Under the pieces are notes generated by a model that did not search any database, had not been told where the DNA came from, and saw only the letters and a list, made by a program, of their open reading frames with translations. Made by a program: the position numbers and the translations under genes. From Streptomyces rishiriensis (GTDB lineage: Bacteria > Actinomycetota > Actinomycetes > Streptomycetales > Streptomycetaceae), in NCBI RefSeq assembly GCF_030815485.1, contig NZ_JAUSWV010000002.1, positions 1,860,001 through 1,924,000 on the forward strand: a stretch of DNA of 64,000 nucleotides. The letters run 5' to 3'. Shown here piece after piece: positions 31,478 through 39,718 of the stretch (within the stretch, counting starts at the first letter, position 1; every line of letters begins with the position of its first letter).

Positions 31478-32830
31478 ATGAGCAGCGGGGACGCACGCAA
31501 GAGGGCCGAGGGCCTGACCTATCTCTCGGGGTTCGGCAACGAGCACGCCTCCGAGGCCGTGCCCGGGGCCCTGCCCGACGGCCGCAACTCCCCGCAGCGC
31601 GCGCCTCTCGGCCTGTACGCGGAACAACTCAGCGGCACGGCGTTCACCGAGCCGCGCGCCCACAACCGCCGCTCGTGGCTCTACCGGATCCGTCCGTCCG
31701 CCGCACACCCGGCGTTCGCCCGCGTCGGCGACGGCGCCCTGCGCACCGGCCCCTTCACGGAGACGGTCCCCGACCCGAACCGGCTGCGCTGGGATCCGCT
31801 GCCCGAGCCGTCGGCGGGCACGGATTTCCTCTCCGGCCTGTGGACCCTCGGCGGCAACGGCGATGTCACCCAGCGCACCGGCATGGCCGTGCACCTGTAC
31901 CACGCGAACGCCACCATGGACCGCGTGTTCAGCGACGCCGACGGCGAGCTGCTGATCGTCCCCGAGCATGGCGGGCTGCTGCTGTGCACGGAGTTCGGCC
32001 GGCTGCACGCCGAGCCCGGTGAGGTGGCGCTGATCCCGCGCGGGGTCCGCTTCCGCGTCGAGCTGCTGGACGCCTCGGCCCGCGGCTACGTCTGCGAGAA
32101 CTACGGCGCCCCCTTCCGCCTCCCCGACCTCGGCCCGATCGGCGCCAACGGCCTGGCCAACCCCCGTGACTTCCGCGCACCGGTCGCCGCGTACGAGGAC
32201 GTCGAGGGCCCGGTGGAGGTGGTCAGCAAGTACTGCGGCCACCTCTGGAGCGCGACGTACGACCACTCCCCCCTCGACGTGGTCGCCTGGCACGGCAACC
32301 ATCTGCCGTACGTCTACGACCTGCGCCGGTTCAACGTCATCGGCACCATCTCCTACGACCACCCGGACCCGTCGATCTTCACGGTGCTGACCGCACCGTC
32401 CGACACCCCCGGTCTGGCCGGCGTCGACTTCGTGGTCTTCGCCCCGCGCTGGCTGGTCGGCGAGGACACCTTCCGGCCGCCGTACTTCCACCGGAACGTG
32501 ATGAGCGAGTACATGGGCCTGATCGAGGGCGCCTACGACGCCAAGACGGCCGGAAAGGGGGGCTTCGTGCCGGGCGGCGGTTCGCTGCACAACATGATGT
32601 CGGCGCACGGCCCGGACCGGGAGACCTTCGACCGCGCGAGCGCCGCCGAGCTCGGCCCGCAGAAGATCGACGACGGGCTGGCGTTCATGTTCGAGACCCG
32701 CTGGCCGCTCACCCTCACCCCGCACGCGGCCCGGGCGGACCACCTCCAGCAGCGCTACGACGATGTCTGGCAGGGCCTCGAACGACACTTCCGTCCGTCC
32801 GGCGGAACGTCCGACGGAACATTGCACTGA
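31478..32830 (+). CDS. hmgA: Homogentisate 1,2-dioxygenase
   Basis: A 450-residue Fe(II) ring-cleaving dioxygenase of normal length, converting homogentisate to maleylacetoacetate in tyrosine/phenylalanine degradation. Motifs: [13 protein letters not shown] at the start, [26 protein letters not shown], and [12 protein letters not shown] with iron ligands His and Glu, plus [20 protein letters not shown] lies 6 nt before the ATG. The other pathway genes are not in the window. A GntR regulator gene follows by 26 nt. Confidence 0.97.
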   Translation: MSSGDARKRAEGLTYLSGFGNEHASEAVPGALPDGRNSPQRAPLGLYAEQLSGTAFTEPRAHNRRSWLYRIRPSAAHPAFARVGDGALRTGPFTETVPDPNRLRWDPLPEPSAGTDFLSGLWTLGGNGDVTQRTGMAVHLYHANATMDRVFSDADGELLIVPEHGGLLLCTEFGRLHAEPGEVALIPRGVRFRVELLDASARGYVCENYGAPFRLPDLGPIGANGLANPRDFRAPVAAYEDVEGPVEVVSKYCGHLWSATYDHSPLDVVAWHGNHLPYVYDLRRFNVIGTISYDHPDPSIFTVLTAPSDTPGLAGVDFVVFAPRWLVGEDTFRPPYFHRNVMSEYMGLIEGAYDAKTAGKGGFVPGGGSLHNMMSAHGPDRETFDRASAAELGPQKIDDGLAFMFETRWPLTLTPHAARADHLQQRYDDVWQGLERHFRPSGGTSDGTLH

Positions 32831-32856
32831 ACGGTGCCGACCGGTACGGATAGCCC

Positions 32857-33606
32857 GTGACCTCCTTCGCTCCGGACTCGATCGTCCTCACCCGCAAGCT
32901 GCCGCTCTGGTACCAGGTGTCGCAGTCGCTGCGCGCCTCGATACTCGGGCGCTCGCCGCACGACCCGCTCCGGTTGCCGACCGAGGAGCAGCTGGCGGGT
33001 CACTACGGGGTGAGCGTGCTGACCATGCGACAGGCGCTGAAGGAGCTGGAGGAGGAGGGGCTGATCACCCGGCACCGCCGACGGGGCACGTTCATCGAGC
33101 CGAGCGCGCGGCGGGGCACCCCGGTCCGGCTCCTCGGCTCGGTCGACGCGATCGTCGCCCAGCAGTCCGCCATGACCACGGAGCTCCTCGACCACGGCCG
33201 CAGGCCGGTCCCGGCGGAAGTCGCCGAGCACTTCCCGGACCTGGCCGAGGTCGCGACGTACCACCGGCTGAGGAGCGACGAGAACACGGGTGAGCCGACC
33301 AACCACGCCCGCAACTACGTCCGGCCCGAACTGGCCGCCCGGTTCGATCCCGAGGACCTGGTCCGCCGGCCCATGACGAAGGTGCTGCGGGATCTCGCGG
33401 GCGTGCGGATCAGCCGGATCACGGACACGGTCGAGGCCCGGCTCGCGGACCCGGAGACGGCCCAGCTGCTCCTCGTCCCGCTGCTCAGCCCGATCCTGCG
33501 CTACACGGGTGTCATCCACGACACCGGCGGGCAGGTCCTCGACGTGGCCGTCATCCACTACCGGGGCGACCGTTTCTCCTTCTCCGTCACGCTCGACGCG
33601 ACGTGA
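32857..33606 (+). CDS. GntR family regulator with UTRA domain
   Basis: A 249-residue HutC-subfamily regulator. The winged helix (about 17-85) has LRLPTEEQLAGHYGVSVLTM and RHRRRGTFIEP. The UTRA ligand domain follows with YHRLRSDENTGEPTNHARNYV and VIHYRGDRFSFSVTLDA. Start GTG at 32857. Placed right after hmgA in the same direction, so a tyrosine-catabolism repressor is plausible. Confidence 0.88.
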   Translation: MTSFAPDSIVLTRKLPLWYQVSQSLRASILGRSPHDPLRLPTEEQLAGHYGVSVLTMRQALKELEEEGLITRHRRRGTFIEPSARRGTPVRLLGSVDAIVAQQSAMTTELLDHGRRPVPAEVAEHFPDLAEVATYHRLRSDENTGEPTNHARNYVRPELAARFDPEDLVRRPMTKVLRDLAGVRISRITDTVEARLADPETAQLLLVPLLSPILRYTGVIHDTGGQVLDVAVIHYRGDRFSFSVTLDAT

Positions 33607-33640
33607 CCGGCGACGGGCGACCCGTCGTACGATGCCCAGC

Positions 33641-34777
33641 GTGACGCCCGACGACGCTCCGCCGCTGGCCGACCTCATGCCGTGGTCCGTCGCACCGCCG
33701 CGGCTCGGCCGGGGGTGGCCGACGGACCCCGACGCGGCTTCCCTGAAAGCCCGCTGGGACGCCCTGGTGAGGGCCGAGGGCCCGCACCGCGAGGCCCTGT
33801 TCGAGCCGACGCGCTCACGCACCCTGCACACGGCGGTCGGGCAACTGCCCGGGCACCCCGGCGGCACGGAGAAGCTCGTCCGCGCCTCGGGCCCCTGCCC
33901 CGAGCCGGTGCGGGTGCTGGCCGCGCCCTTCGACGAGCACTGGCTCATCCCCGACCACCGGCTGATCGACGCGGCCCGCCCGGAGCTGTGGCGGGTGGCG
34001 GACGAGCGCCAGGTCTTCGTGGTGGAGACGCCGTCCCCGCCGGGGCCGCCCCTGCTCGCGACCTCCCTGATCCCGCTGGCGCGCCCCGGCCGGGTCCGCC
34101 CGCTGTACCGGCGCCCCGGCGGCGCGGAACCCAACCTGGCGCCGGGCCTGCTGGCGCACCTCGGCCACTCCCCCGATCCGGTGGACTTCCTGGCCTGGAC
34201 CCTGACCGCCGTCCGCCCCGACCTCACCGTCCCGCTCACCCGGGACCCCGAGCTGTGGGCCCGTGGCGTGGAGCTGGGCCGCCGCGTCCTGTGGCTGCTG
34301 CGCCGCGACGGCGACCGGCCCCGGCTCCCCGGCGGCCGCCGCCCCTACGTCCGCGCCCCGCTGCCCAGCCGGCCCCTGACGCTGCACTACGACCGCGACG
34401 AGGAGACCCTGCACCTCGACGGCGGCCGGGTGTCCCCGGTCCCGCCGGCCGCCTGGGACTTCACGGCGGGCGGCGTCCGCGTCCTGGAGCAGTGGTTCGC
34501 GACCCGGACCGCGGAGCCGGAGCCGGGCACCCTGGCCGCGATCCGCCCGACGACCTGGCCGCAGGCCTGGACCTCCGAACTCCTCGAACTGATCACGGTC
34601 TCGGCGCTCTTCGCGCAAGCGCGCGCCCAGCAGGAGGCGTTGACGGTGCCGGACACGATCACGGCGAAGGAGCTGCGCGCGGCGGGCGTCCTGCCGGTCC
34701 CCGACCCGGCCCGGCACCCGGCGACGGTCCTCGACCACCACGAGGAGGGCCCGGAGGGCCAGTTCGCCCTGATCTAG
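33641..34777 (+). CDS. Orphan type ISP restriction/modification specificity domain protein
   Basis: A 378-residue protein matching the C-terminal part of type ISP restriction-modification enzymes, without methyltransferase or helicase domains. Visible family segments are PCPEPVRVLAAPFDEHWLIP, DHRLIDAARPELWRVADE, LYRRPGGAEPNLAPGLL and TTWPQAWTSELLELITV. No methylation motif (NPPY) is seen, so it cannot modify DNA alone. I set the start at the GTG at 33641 because TACGAT ends 7 nt before it (leaderless). An ATG at 33632 overlaps that -10. Conserved in Streptomyces, from memory; role unknown. Confidence 0.7.
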   Translation: MTPDDAPPLADLMPWSVAPPRLGRGWPTDPDAASLKARWDALVRAEGPHREALFEPTRSRTLHTAVGQLPGHPGGTEKLVRASGPCPEPVRVLAAPFDEHWLIPDHRLIDAARPELWRVADERQVFVVETPSPPGPPLLATSLIPLARPGRVRPLYRRPGGAEPNLAPGLLAHLGHSPDPVDFLAWTLTAVRPDLTVPLTRDPELWARGVELGRRVLWLLRRDGDRPRLPGGRRPYVRAPLPSRPLTLHYDRDEETLHLDGGRVSPVPPAAWDFTAGGVRVLEQWFATRTAEPEPGTLAAIRPTTWPQAWTSELLELITVSALFAQARAQQEALTVPDTITAKELRAAGVLPVPDPARHPATVLDHHEEGPEGQFALI

Positions 34778-34787
34778 CATCCACCCC

Positions 34788-35996
34788 ATGGATCAGAGCC
34801 CCCCGCCGTCGCCCGCGCCCCTGGAGGGCCTCACCGTCGTCGCCGTCGAGCAGGCGGTCGCGGCCCCGTTCGCCACCCGGCAGCTCGCCGACCTGGGCGC
34901 CCGGGTGATCAAGGTCGAGCGGATCGACGGCGGTGACTTCGCCCGCGGCTACGACACGGCCGCCGCCGGCCTCGCCTCGCACTTCGTGTGGTGCAACCGG
35001 GGCAAGGAGTCCATCGCGCTGGACCTCAAGGACCCGCGGGGCCTGGACGTCGTACGGCGGCTGACCGCCGACGCGGACGTGTTCGTGCAGAACCTCGCGC
35101 AGGGAGCGGCGGCCCGGCTGGGTCTGGACGCGGCCACCCTGTGCGCGGCGCATCCGCGGCTGGTCGCCGTCGACATCTCCGGGTACGGGGCGAGCGGGCC
35201 GTACGCGGACAAGCGGGCCTACGACATGCTCGTGCAGTGCGAGGCGGGGCTGGTGTCGGTGACCGGGACGCCCGAGCAGCCGGTGAAGGCGGGGATCCCT
35301 GCGGCGGACATCGCGGCGGCCATGTACGCCTTCTCGGGCGTGCTGGCGGCGCTGGTGCGGCGGGGCACGACCGGACGGGGCGGCCCGGTGGAGGTGTCGA
35401 TGCTGGAGGCGCTCGCGGAGTGGATGGGGCATCCGCTGCACCACGCGATGCACGGCGGCACCGCCCCGGCCCGCACCGGCCTCGCGCACGCGGTGATCGC
35501 GCCCTACGACGCCTACGCCACCGCGGACGGCGGGCGGGTGCTGCTCTCCGTGCAGAACGACCGGGAGTGGCGGCGGCTGGCCGGACAGGTCGTCGGCCGG
35601 CCGGGCCTGGGGACGGATCCGGCGTACGCCACGAACGCGGCAAGGGTGGCGAACCGGGAGCGCACGGACGCGCTGGTGGCAGCGGCGCTGGGCGCCTTGG
35701 ACACCGACGAGGCACTCGCGCGGCTGGAGGGCGCGGGCATCGCGTGCGCACGCCTGAGGGATCTGCACGAGCTGGCGGAGCATCCGCAGCTGGCGGCCCG
35801 TGAGCGGTGGCGGGAGGTGGGGACGCCGGTCGGACCGCTGCGGGCGCTGCTGCCCCCGATCACGCTGCCGGGCGGGGCGGAGGCACGGATGGGAGACGTG
35901 CCCGCGCTCGGGGAGCACACCGAAGCGCTGCTGCGTGCCGTGGGGATGACGGACGAGGAGATCGCAGCGCTGCGCCGGGACGGTGTGGCCGCCTGA
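34788..35996 (+). CDS. Class III CoA-transferase (CaiB/BaiF family)
   Basis: A 402-residue CoA-transferase. The N-terminal Rossmann half has VVAVEQAVAAPFATRQLADLGARVIKVER, and RAYDMLVQCEAGLVSVTG carries the catalytic Asp that forms the aspartyl-CoA anhydride. The C-terminal half completes the interlocked dimer fold. It moves CoA between organic acids in breakdown pathways. It starts 10 nt after the type ISP gene stop, so read-through is likely although function is unrelated. Substrate pair unknown. Confidence 0.92.
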   Translation: MDQSPPPSPAPLEGLTVVAVEQAVAAPFATRQLADLGARVIKVERIDGGDFARGYDTAAAGLASHFVWCNRGKESIALDLKDPRGLDVVRRLTADADVFVQNLAQGAAARLGLDAATLCAAHPRLVAVDISGYGASGPYADKRAYDMLVQCEAGLVSVTGTPEQPVKAGIPAADIAAAMYAFSGVLAALVRRGTTGRGGPVEVSMLEALAEWMGHPLHHAMHGGTAPARTGLAHAVIAPYDAYATADGGRVLLSVQNDREWRRLAGQVVGRPGLGTDPAYATNAARVANRERTDALVAAALGALDTDEALARLEGAGIACARLRDLHELAEHPQLAARERWREVGTPVGPLRALLPPITLPGGAEARMGDVPALGEHTEALLRAVGMTDEEIAALRRDGVAA

Positions 35997-36031
35997 GCGC
36001 GGGACTCAGTACGTGAAGACGCGCCGGCCGG

Positions 36032-36313
36032 TCAGTGCTTGTTGCCTCCGAACAGCGAACGCCGCAGTCGGCGCAGCGGCGCGAAGAGCGAGACGCGGCT
36101 CACCCGGGCCCGCGTCGTCTTGGGCCCGTGATCACGCGCGGGCTCACGCGCGGTCAGCTCCCGCATGAGCGAGGTCGCCTCGAGCGTCTCGCGCTGCGGT
36201 ATGGCGGGGCCCGCCAGCACCGAGAGATGGCGGTCGAGGCGCGAACTGGTCGCACTGCTCCCGCAGGTGATCGCAGGAACCCTCGCCCTGCTGTGCATCG
36301 TTATCTGTTCCAT
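36032..36313 (-). CDS. Small basic hypothetical protein
   Basis: A 93-residue protein not recognised. It is strongly basic with many Arg, has no membrane helix, and ends APLRRLRRSLFGGNKH. GGGGAG is 5 nt before the ATG at 36313, and TAGGGT, an ideal -10, lies near 36356 inside the palindrome AGGGTAACCCT. It sits downstream of the anti-sigma gene on the same strand, about 125 nt away with its own promoter. Confidence 0.6.
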   Translation of the reverse strand: MEQITMHSRARVPAITCGSSATSSRLDRHLSVLAGPAIPQRETLEATSLMRELTAREPARDHGPKTTRARVSRVSLFAPLRRLRRSLFGGNKH

Positions 36314-36439
36314 GTCACTCCCCACCCGTACGAGTCCACCCGGCCCGGGCAGGGTAACCCTATCGCCCCGTCGAGGCACACATGTATCGAGCTCACGGGA
36401 TTCACCTTCCCCGTAAGGGGGTTGGCGACTCCTCGCCGA

Positions 36440-37288
36440 TCACTCTCCGAATCCAACCGATTTCAGGGTGAGTTGGACAACCGGCTGAGTAGTGGGCTGA
36501 GGTGACCCGCCGTCGGGTTCGACGGTCACAGCGAGTGACGTCGCGGCCTTCTCGAGACCGGTGGCGACCAAGGGCGTGTCGGCGTCGAAGAGCCCGAGGG
36601 AGCGCGGTTGCGCGTCGGGGCGCATGAGCCACAGCTGATGCACCTGTCCGGTGGGCAGCGCGCCGTATCCGCTCAGGGTGACCACCGCCTGTCCCTCCGC
36701 GGCGGAGGCGACCACTCCGATACTGCGGCCCTGCGCGTCCTTACCGGTGCTCGCCCGCGCGTCGGGAGCCGCGAGAACGTGGGCGATCTCACGCGCCCGG
36801 TCGCGCTCGGCGCCGAGTTCGTCCTGGGCGCGGCCCGCCTGGACGGCGAAGAGCGAGGCGACGACGAGGGCCGCCGCGGCGGTGGCCGTGGCGAACGGCA
36901 CGAACAGCGGGCGGCGCGCGCGGGGGGCTCCCGCACGGCCGAAGGCGTGGGAGGTGCCCCCGGAGCGCCCGGGCGGTGGCTGGGCTCCCCACACGTGCGG
37001 CGGCAGTTGGGGCGCGCGGCCCCTCGCCGTCGCGCGGGGGGACTCCTGCGCGGTCCTCTGCACGGCCGCCAGCACCCGGCTGCGCAGGGCGGCCGGTGGC
37101 TGCGCGGCCTGGGACCACGCGAGCCGGACGGCGTCCTCGGTGAGCGCCCGCACCTCGGCGGAGCAGCGGTCGCAGCCCGTCAGATGCTTCTCGAAGCGGC
37201 GGCGTTCGTCGGGTTCGAGGGCGTCGAGCGCGTAGGGGGCGGCCAGCGAGTGCAGATCCTCGCGGCGGAACAGGCCGAGCACACTCAT
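36440..37288 (-). CDS. Anti-sigma factor, RskA family
   Basis: A 282-residue single-pass membrane protein. The N-terminal cytosolic anti-sigma domain has HSLAAPYALDALEPDERR and the zinc-binding HxxxCxxC in KHLTGCDRCSAEV (His35, Cys39, Cys42). A Pro-rich linker leads to a TM helix at about 130-153, and the outer domain carries SGYGALPTGQVHQLWLMRP, typical of RskA. It holds the partner sigma factor inactive until cleaved by proteases. Its ATG overlaps the sigma stop (ATGA), giving coupled synthesis. Confidence 0.92.
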   Translation of the reverse strand: MSVLGLFRREDLHSLAAPYALDALEPDERRRFEKHLTGCDRCSAEVRALTEDAVRLAWSQAAQPPAALRSRVLAAVQRTAQESPRATARGRAPQLPPHVWGAQPPPGRSGGTSHAFGRAGAPRARRPLFVPFATATAAAALVVASLFAVQAGRAQDELGAERDRAREIAHVLAAPDARASTGKDAQGRSIGVVASAAEGQAVVTLSGYGALPTGQVHQLWLMRPDAQPRSLGLFDADTPLVATGLEKAATSLAVTVEPDGGSPQPTTQPVVQLTLKSVGFGE

Positions 37289-37827
37289 GCGGCACCTCCC
37301 AGGCAGTCGCGCAGCCGCGTGAGTCCGTCACGCATGCGGGTCTTCACCGTGCCCAGCGGCAGCGACAGCCGGTCGGCCACCTCACGGTACGTGTAGCCGT
37401 CGTAGTAGGCGAGGGTGACGGACTGGCGCTGGAGCGCGGTCAGCCGGTCGAGGCAGCGGCGGACCAACTGGCGCTCCAGGCCCGCCTCGACCTCCTCGGC
37501 GACCTGGTCGAAAGCGGGATCGTGGTAGCGGGACGCCTCACGCTGCTCACGGTCCACCGCCGCGCGGGCGCTGCGCACCCGGTCGACGGCGCGGCGGTGC
37601 GCGAGGGTGAGGATCCAGGAGAGGGCGCTGCCACGGCTCGGATCGAAGCGGCCGGCCGAGCGCCAGGTTTCCAGGAGCACCTCCTGGGCGACCTCCTCCG
37701 ACTGCGCGGGATCCCTGACGACCCGTCGCACGAGCCCGAACACCGGTCCCGACACCAGTCCGTAGAGCTGCTCGAACGCCCGCTGGTCGCCCCCAGCCAC
37801 GAGCACCATCAGCTCGTCCGCCTCCAT
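37285..37827 (-). CDS. ECF sigma factor, SigK-like
   Basis: A 180-residue sigma-70 region 2/4 protein. Region 2 has DQRAFEQLYGLVSGPVFGLV and SEEVAQEVLLETWRSAGRFD, region 4 has LTALQRQSVTLAYYDGYTY and LPLGTVKTRMRDGL. It resembles mycobacterial SigK, which is paired with RskA. GGGAGGGGG precedes the ATG at 37827. The minus-strand sequence CCATCC-N15-GCGAAT at 37880-37906 looks like an autoregulatory promoter, close to the mycobacterial SigK consensus. A matching promoter drives the divergent DUF4331 gene. Confidence 0.92.
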   Translation of the reverse strand: MEADELMVLVAGGDQRAFEQLYGLVSGPVFGLVRRVVRDPAQSEEVAQEVLLETWRSAGRFDPSRGSALSWILTLAHRRAVDRVRSARAAVDREQREASRYHDPAFDQVAEEVEAGLERQLVRRCLDRLTALQRQSVTLAYYDGYTYREVADRLSLPLGTVKTRMRDGLTRLRDCLGGAA

Positions 37828-37879
37828 GCGGTCCCCCTCCCTGCGGCCGCCGCACCCGGGCCGCCCCGTCACACCAGGC

Positions 37880-37906
37880 ATTCGCAACGAACACACCTCC
37901 GGATGG
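37880..37906 (-). promoter_or_regulatory. SigK-like promoter of sigma/anti-sigma operon
   Basis: Minus strand CCATCC (-35, 37906-37901) and GCGAAT (-10, 37885-37880), 15-nt spacer, 53 nt before the sigma ATG. The mycobacterial SigK consensus is about CCATCC-N16/17-CCGAAT. Confidence 0.55.
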
Positions 37907-37969
37907 GGGGTACGTATCGAAGCGCCGAAAACGCGGGTGAGCAGGAAAGAAAAAGTTTTTGGGATTCGA

Positions 37970-37999
37970 CCAATCCGATCCCGCCCTTCGCTCCGTATC
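37970..37999 (+). promoter_or_regulatory. SigK-like promoter of DUF4331 gene
   Basis: CCAATCC (37970-37976), 16-nt spacer, CCGTATC (37993-37999), 38 nt before the DUF4331 ATG. The -35 and -10 resemble the divergent sigma promoter and the known SigK consensus. Confidence 0.6.
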
Positions 38000-38037
38000 A
38001 CTGTCCGTCAGGCAACTTGGCACAGAGGACGGACGGC

Positions 38038-39546
38038 ATGACAGCTTTCTCCAGGAGCGGCAACGGACGCAGGAGCGTCGCGACCCTCGTCTGCGGTGCG
38101 TTGGCCGCCGGGGGGCTCGCAGCCGCCGGCGTGGCCACGCTGGTGCCGGGGGCCGCCTACGCCTCCAGCCACCGTGAGGCCCCCCTCATCTCGGGCACCC
38201 CGCAGTACGACAACACCGACGTGTACGCCTTCGTCAGCCCGGACCACCCGGACACGACGACGATCGTGGCCAACTGGATCCCCTTCGAGGAGCCGGCCGG
38301 CGGTCCCAACTTCTTCCCGTTCGCCGAGGACGCCCAGTACGACCTGCACATCGACAACAACGGTGACGCGAAGGAGGACCTGACCTTCCGCTACACCTTC
38401 AAGACGCACACGAAGAACAAGAAGACGTTCCTCTACAACACCGGGGTCGTCGAGAGCCTCGACGACCCCGACCTGAACATCACGCAGACGTACGACCTCG
38501 AGCTCATCAAGTCGAAGAAGGGGAAGGTCGAGCACGAGACGAAGATCGCGGACGACGTGCCGGTGGCGCCGTCGAACGTGGGCAAGGCCTCGATGCCGCA
38601 CTACTCGAAGCTGCGCGACGAGGCGGTCTACAAGCTCTCCAGCGGTGCCAAGACCTTCGCGGGCCAGGCCGACGACCCGTTCTTCCTCGATCTGCGCGTC
38701 TTCGACCTGCTGTACGGCGGTGACCTCTCCGAGGTCGGCAACGACACGCTCAAGGGCTACAACGTCAACTCGATCGCGCTGCAGGTCCCGAGCGACATGA
38801 TCGCCGAGTCGGAGCACCAGCCGATCGTCGGCATCTGGTCGACCACCCAGCGCGAGAACGCCCAGGGCCACTACTCGCAGGTCTCGCGTCTCGGCATGCC
38901 GCTGGTCAACGAGGTCGTCAACCCGATCAAGGACAAGGACAAGTTCAACGCGTCCGAGCCCAAGGACGACGGCCAGTTCCTGAAGAACGTCACCAACCCC
39001 GAGCTGCCGAAGCTCATAGAGGCGATCTACAAGATCAAGGCGCCGGCCGAGCCGCGCAACGACCTCGTCGACGTGTTCCTGAAGGGCGTCAAGGGCCTCA
39101 ACCAGCCTCCGTACGTGACGCCGTCGGAGGAGCTGCGCCTCAACACCTCGATCAAGCCGACCGCCAGCCCCAAGCGGCTCGGTGTCCTCGACGGCGACAA
39201 CGCGGGCTTCCCGAACGGCCGCCGTCTCACCGACGACGTGATCGACGCCTCGCTCCAGGTCGTCGAGGGTGAGCTGGTCGGTGCCAAGAACGACCTGGGC
39301 GACGCGGTCGACAAGAACGACAAGTCCTTCGAGAAGTACTTCCCCTACGTGGCCCTGCCCACCGAGGGCTCGCGCGGCGCGACCGCGAAGACCGACGCCG
39401 CCACCCGCAGCCAGCTCGGTGACGCCCTCTCCGGCTCGACCGGCGACACCACCCTCATCGCCTCCTCCGCGGGCGCCGGCGCCGCCGGAATCCTGCTGAT
39501 CGGCGGCGGGCTGATGTGGTGGCGCGGCCGGCGGCGGGCCTACTAG
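38038..39546 (+). CDS. Secreted, membrane-anchored DUF4331 protein
   Basis: A 502-residue protein. Signal peptide about 1-42 ending GAAYASSHREAP, where SSHREAPLIS is the DUF4331 opening. The long domain has DNTDVYAFVSPDHPD, NWIPFEEPAGGPNFF, YDLHIDNNGDAKEDLTFRYTF and GMPLVNEVVNP. A C-terminal TM helix (GAAGILLIGGGLMWW) and RGRRRAY tail anchor it. Lys is more common than in neighbours (many AAG). Function of DUF4331 is unknown; it often sits with TPR and HupE/NicO-type genes, as here. Start ATG with AGAGGACGGA upstream. SigK-like promoter suggests it is a sigma target. Confidence 0.9.
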   Translation: MTAFSRSGNGRRSVATLVCGALAAGGLAAAGVATLVPGAAYASSHREAPLISGTPQYDNTDVYAFVSPDHPDTTTIVANWIPFEEPAGGPNFFPFAEDAQYDLHIDNNGDAKEDLTFRYTFKTHTKNKKTFLYNTGVVESLDDPDLNITQTYDLELIKSKKGKVEHETKIADDVPVAPSNVGKASMPHYSKLRDEAVYKLSSGAKTFAGQADDPFFLDLRVFDLLYGGDLSEVGNDTLKGYNVNSIALQVPSDMIAESEHQPIVGIWSTTQRENAQGHYSQVSRLGMPLVNEVVNPIKDKDKFNASEPKDDGQFLKNVTNPELPKLIEAIYKIKAPAEPRNDLVDVFLKGVKGLNQPPYVTPSEELRLNTSIKPTASPKRLGVLDGDNAGFPNGRRLTDDVIDASLQVVEGELVGAKNDLGDAVDKNDKSFEKYFPYVALPTEGSRGATAKTDAATRSQLGDALSGSTGDTTLIASSAGAGAAGILLIGGGLMWWRGRRRAY

Positions 39547-39582
39547 GCCCTCCTCCCGAGCGGGGCCCCCGGGCCCCCTCGC

Positions 39583-39621
39583 GGACGGGCCGGGGAGAAT
39601 CCTGCGCTCCCCGGCCCGTCC
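39583..39621 (+). terminator. Strong hairpin 1 after DUF4331 gene
   Basis: 15-bp perfect arms GGACGGGCCGGGGAG / CTCCCCGGCCCGTCC with a 9-nt loop, 37 nt past the stop. Confidence 0.85.
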
Positions 39622-39629
39622 CACGAACC

Positions 39630-39671
39630 GGCGCGGCCCGCGTACTCATCCCCCACGGCGCGGGCCGCGCC
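39630..39671 (+). terminator. Strong hairpin 2 after DUF4331 gene
   Basis: 13-bp perfect arms GGCGCGGCCCGCG / CGCGGGCCGCGCC with a 16-nt loop, directly after hairpin 1 and 48 nt before the TPR gene. Confidence 0.75.
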
Positions 39672-39718
39672 ACCCTCACGCGAGCAGGCTGAACGACCCA
39701 GGCGACCTAGGAGAGGGC

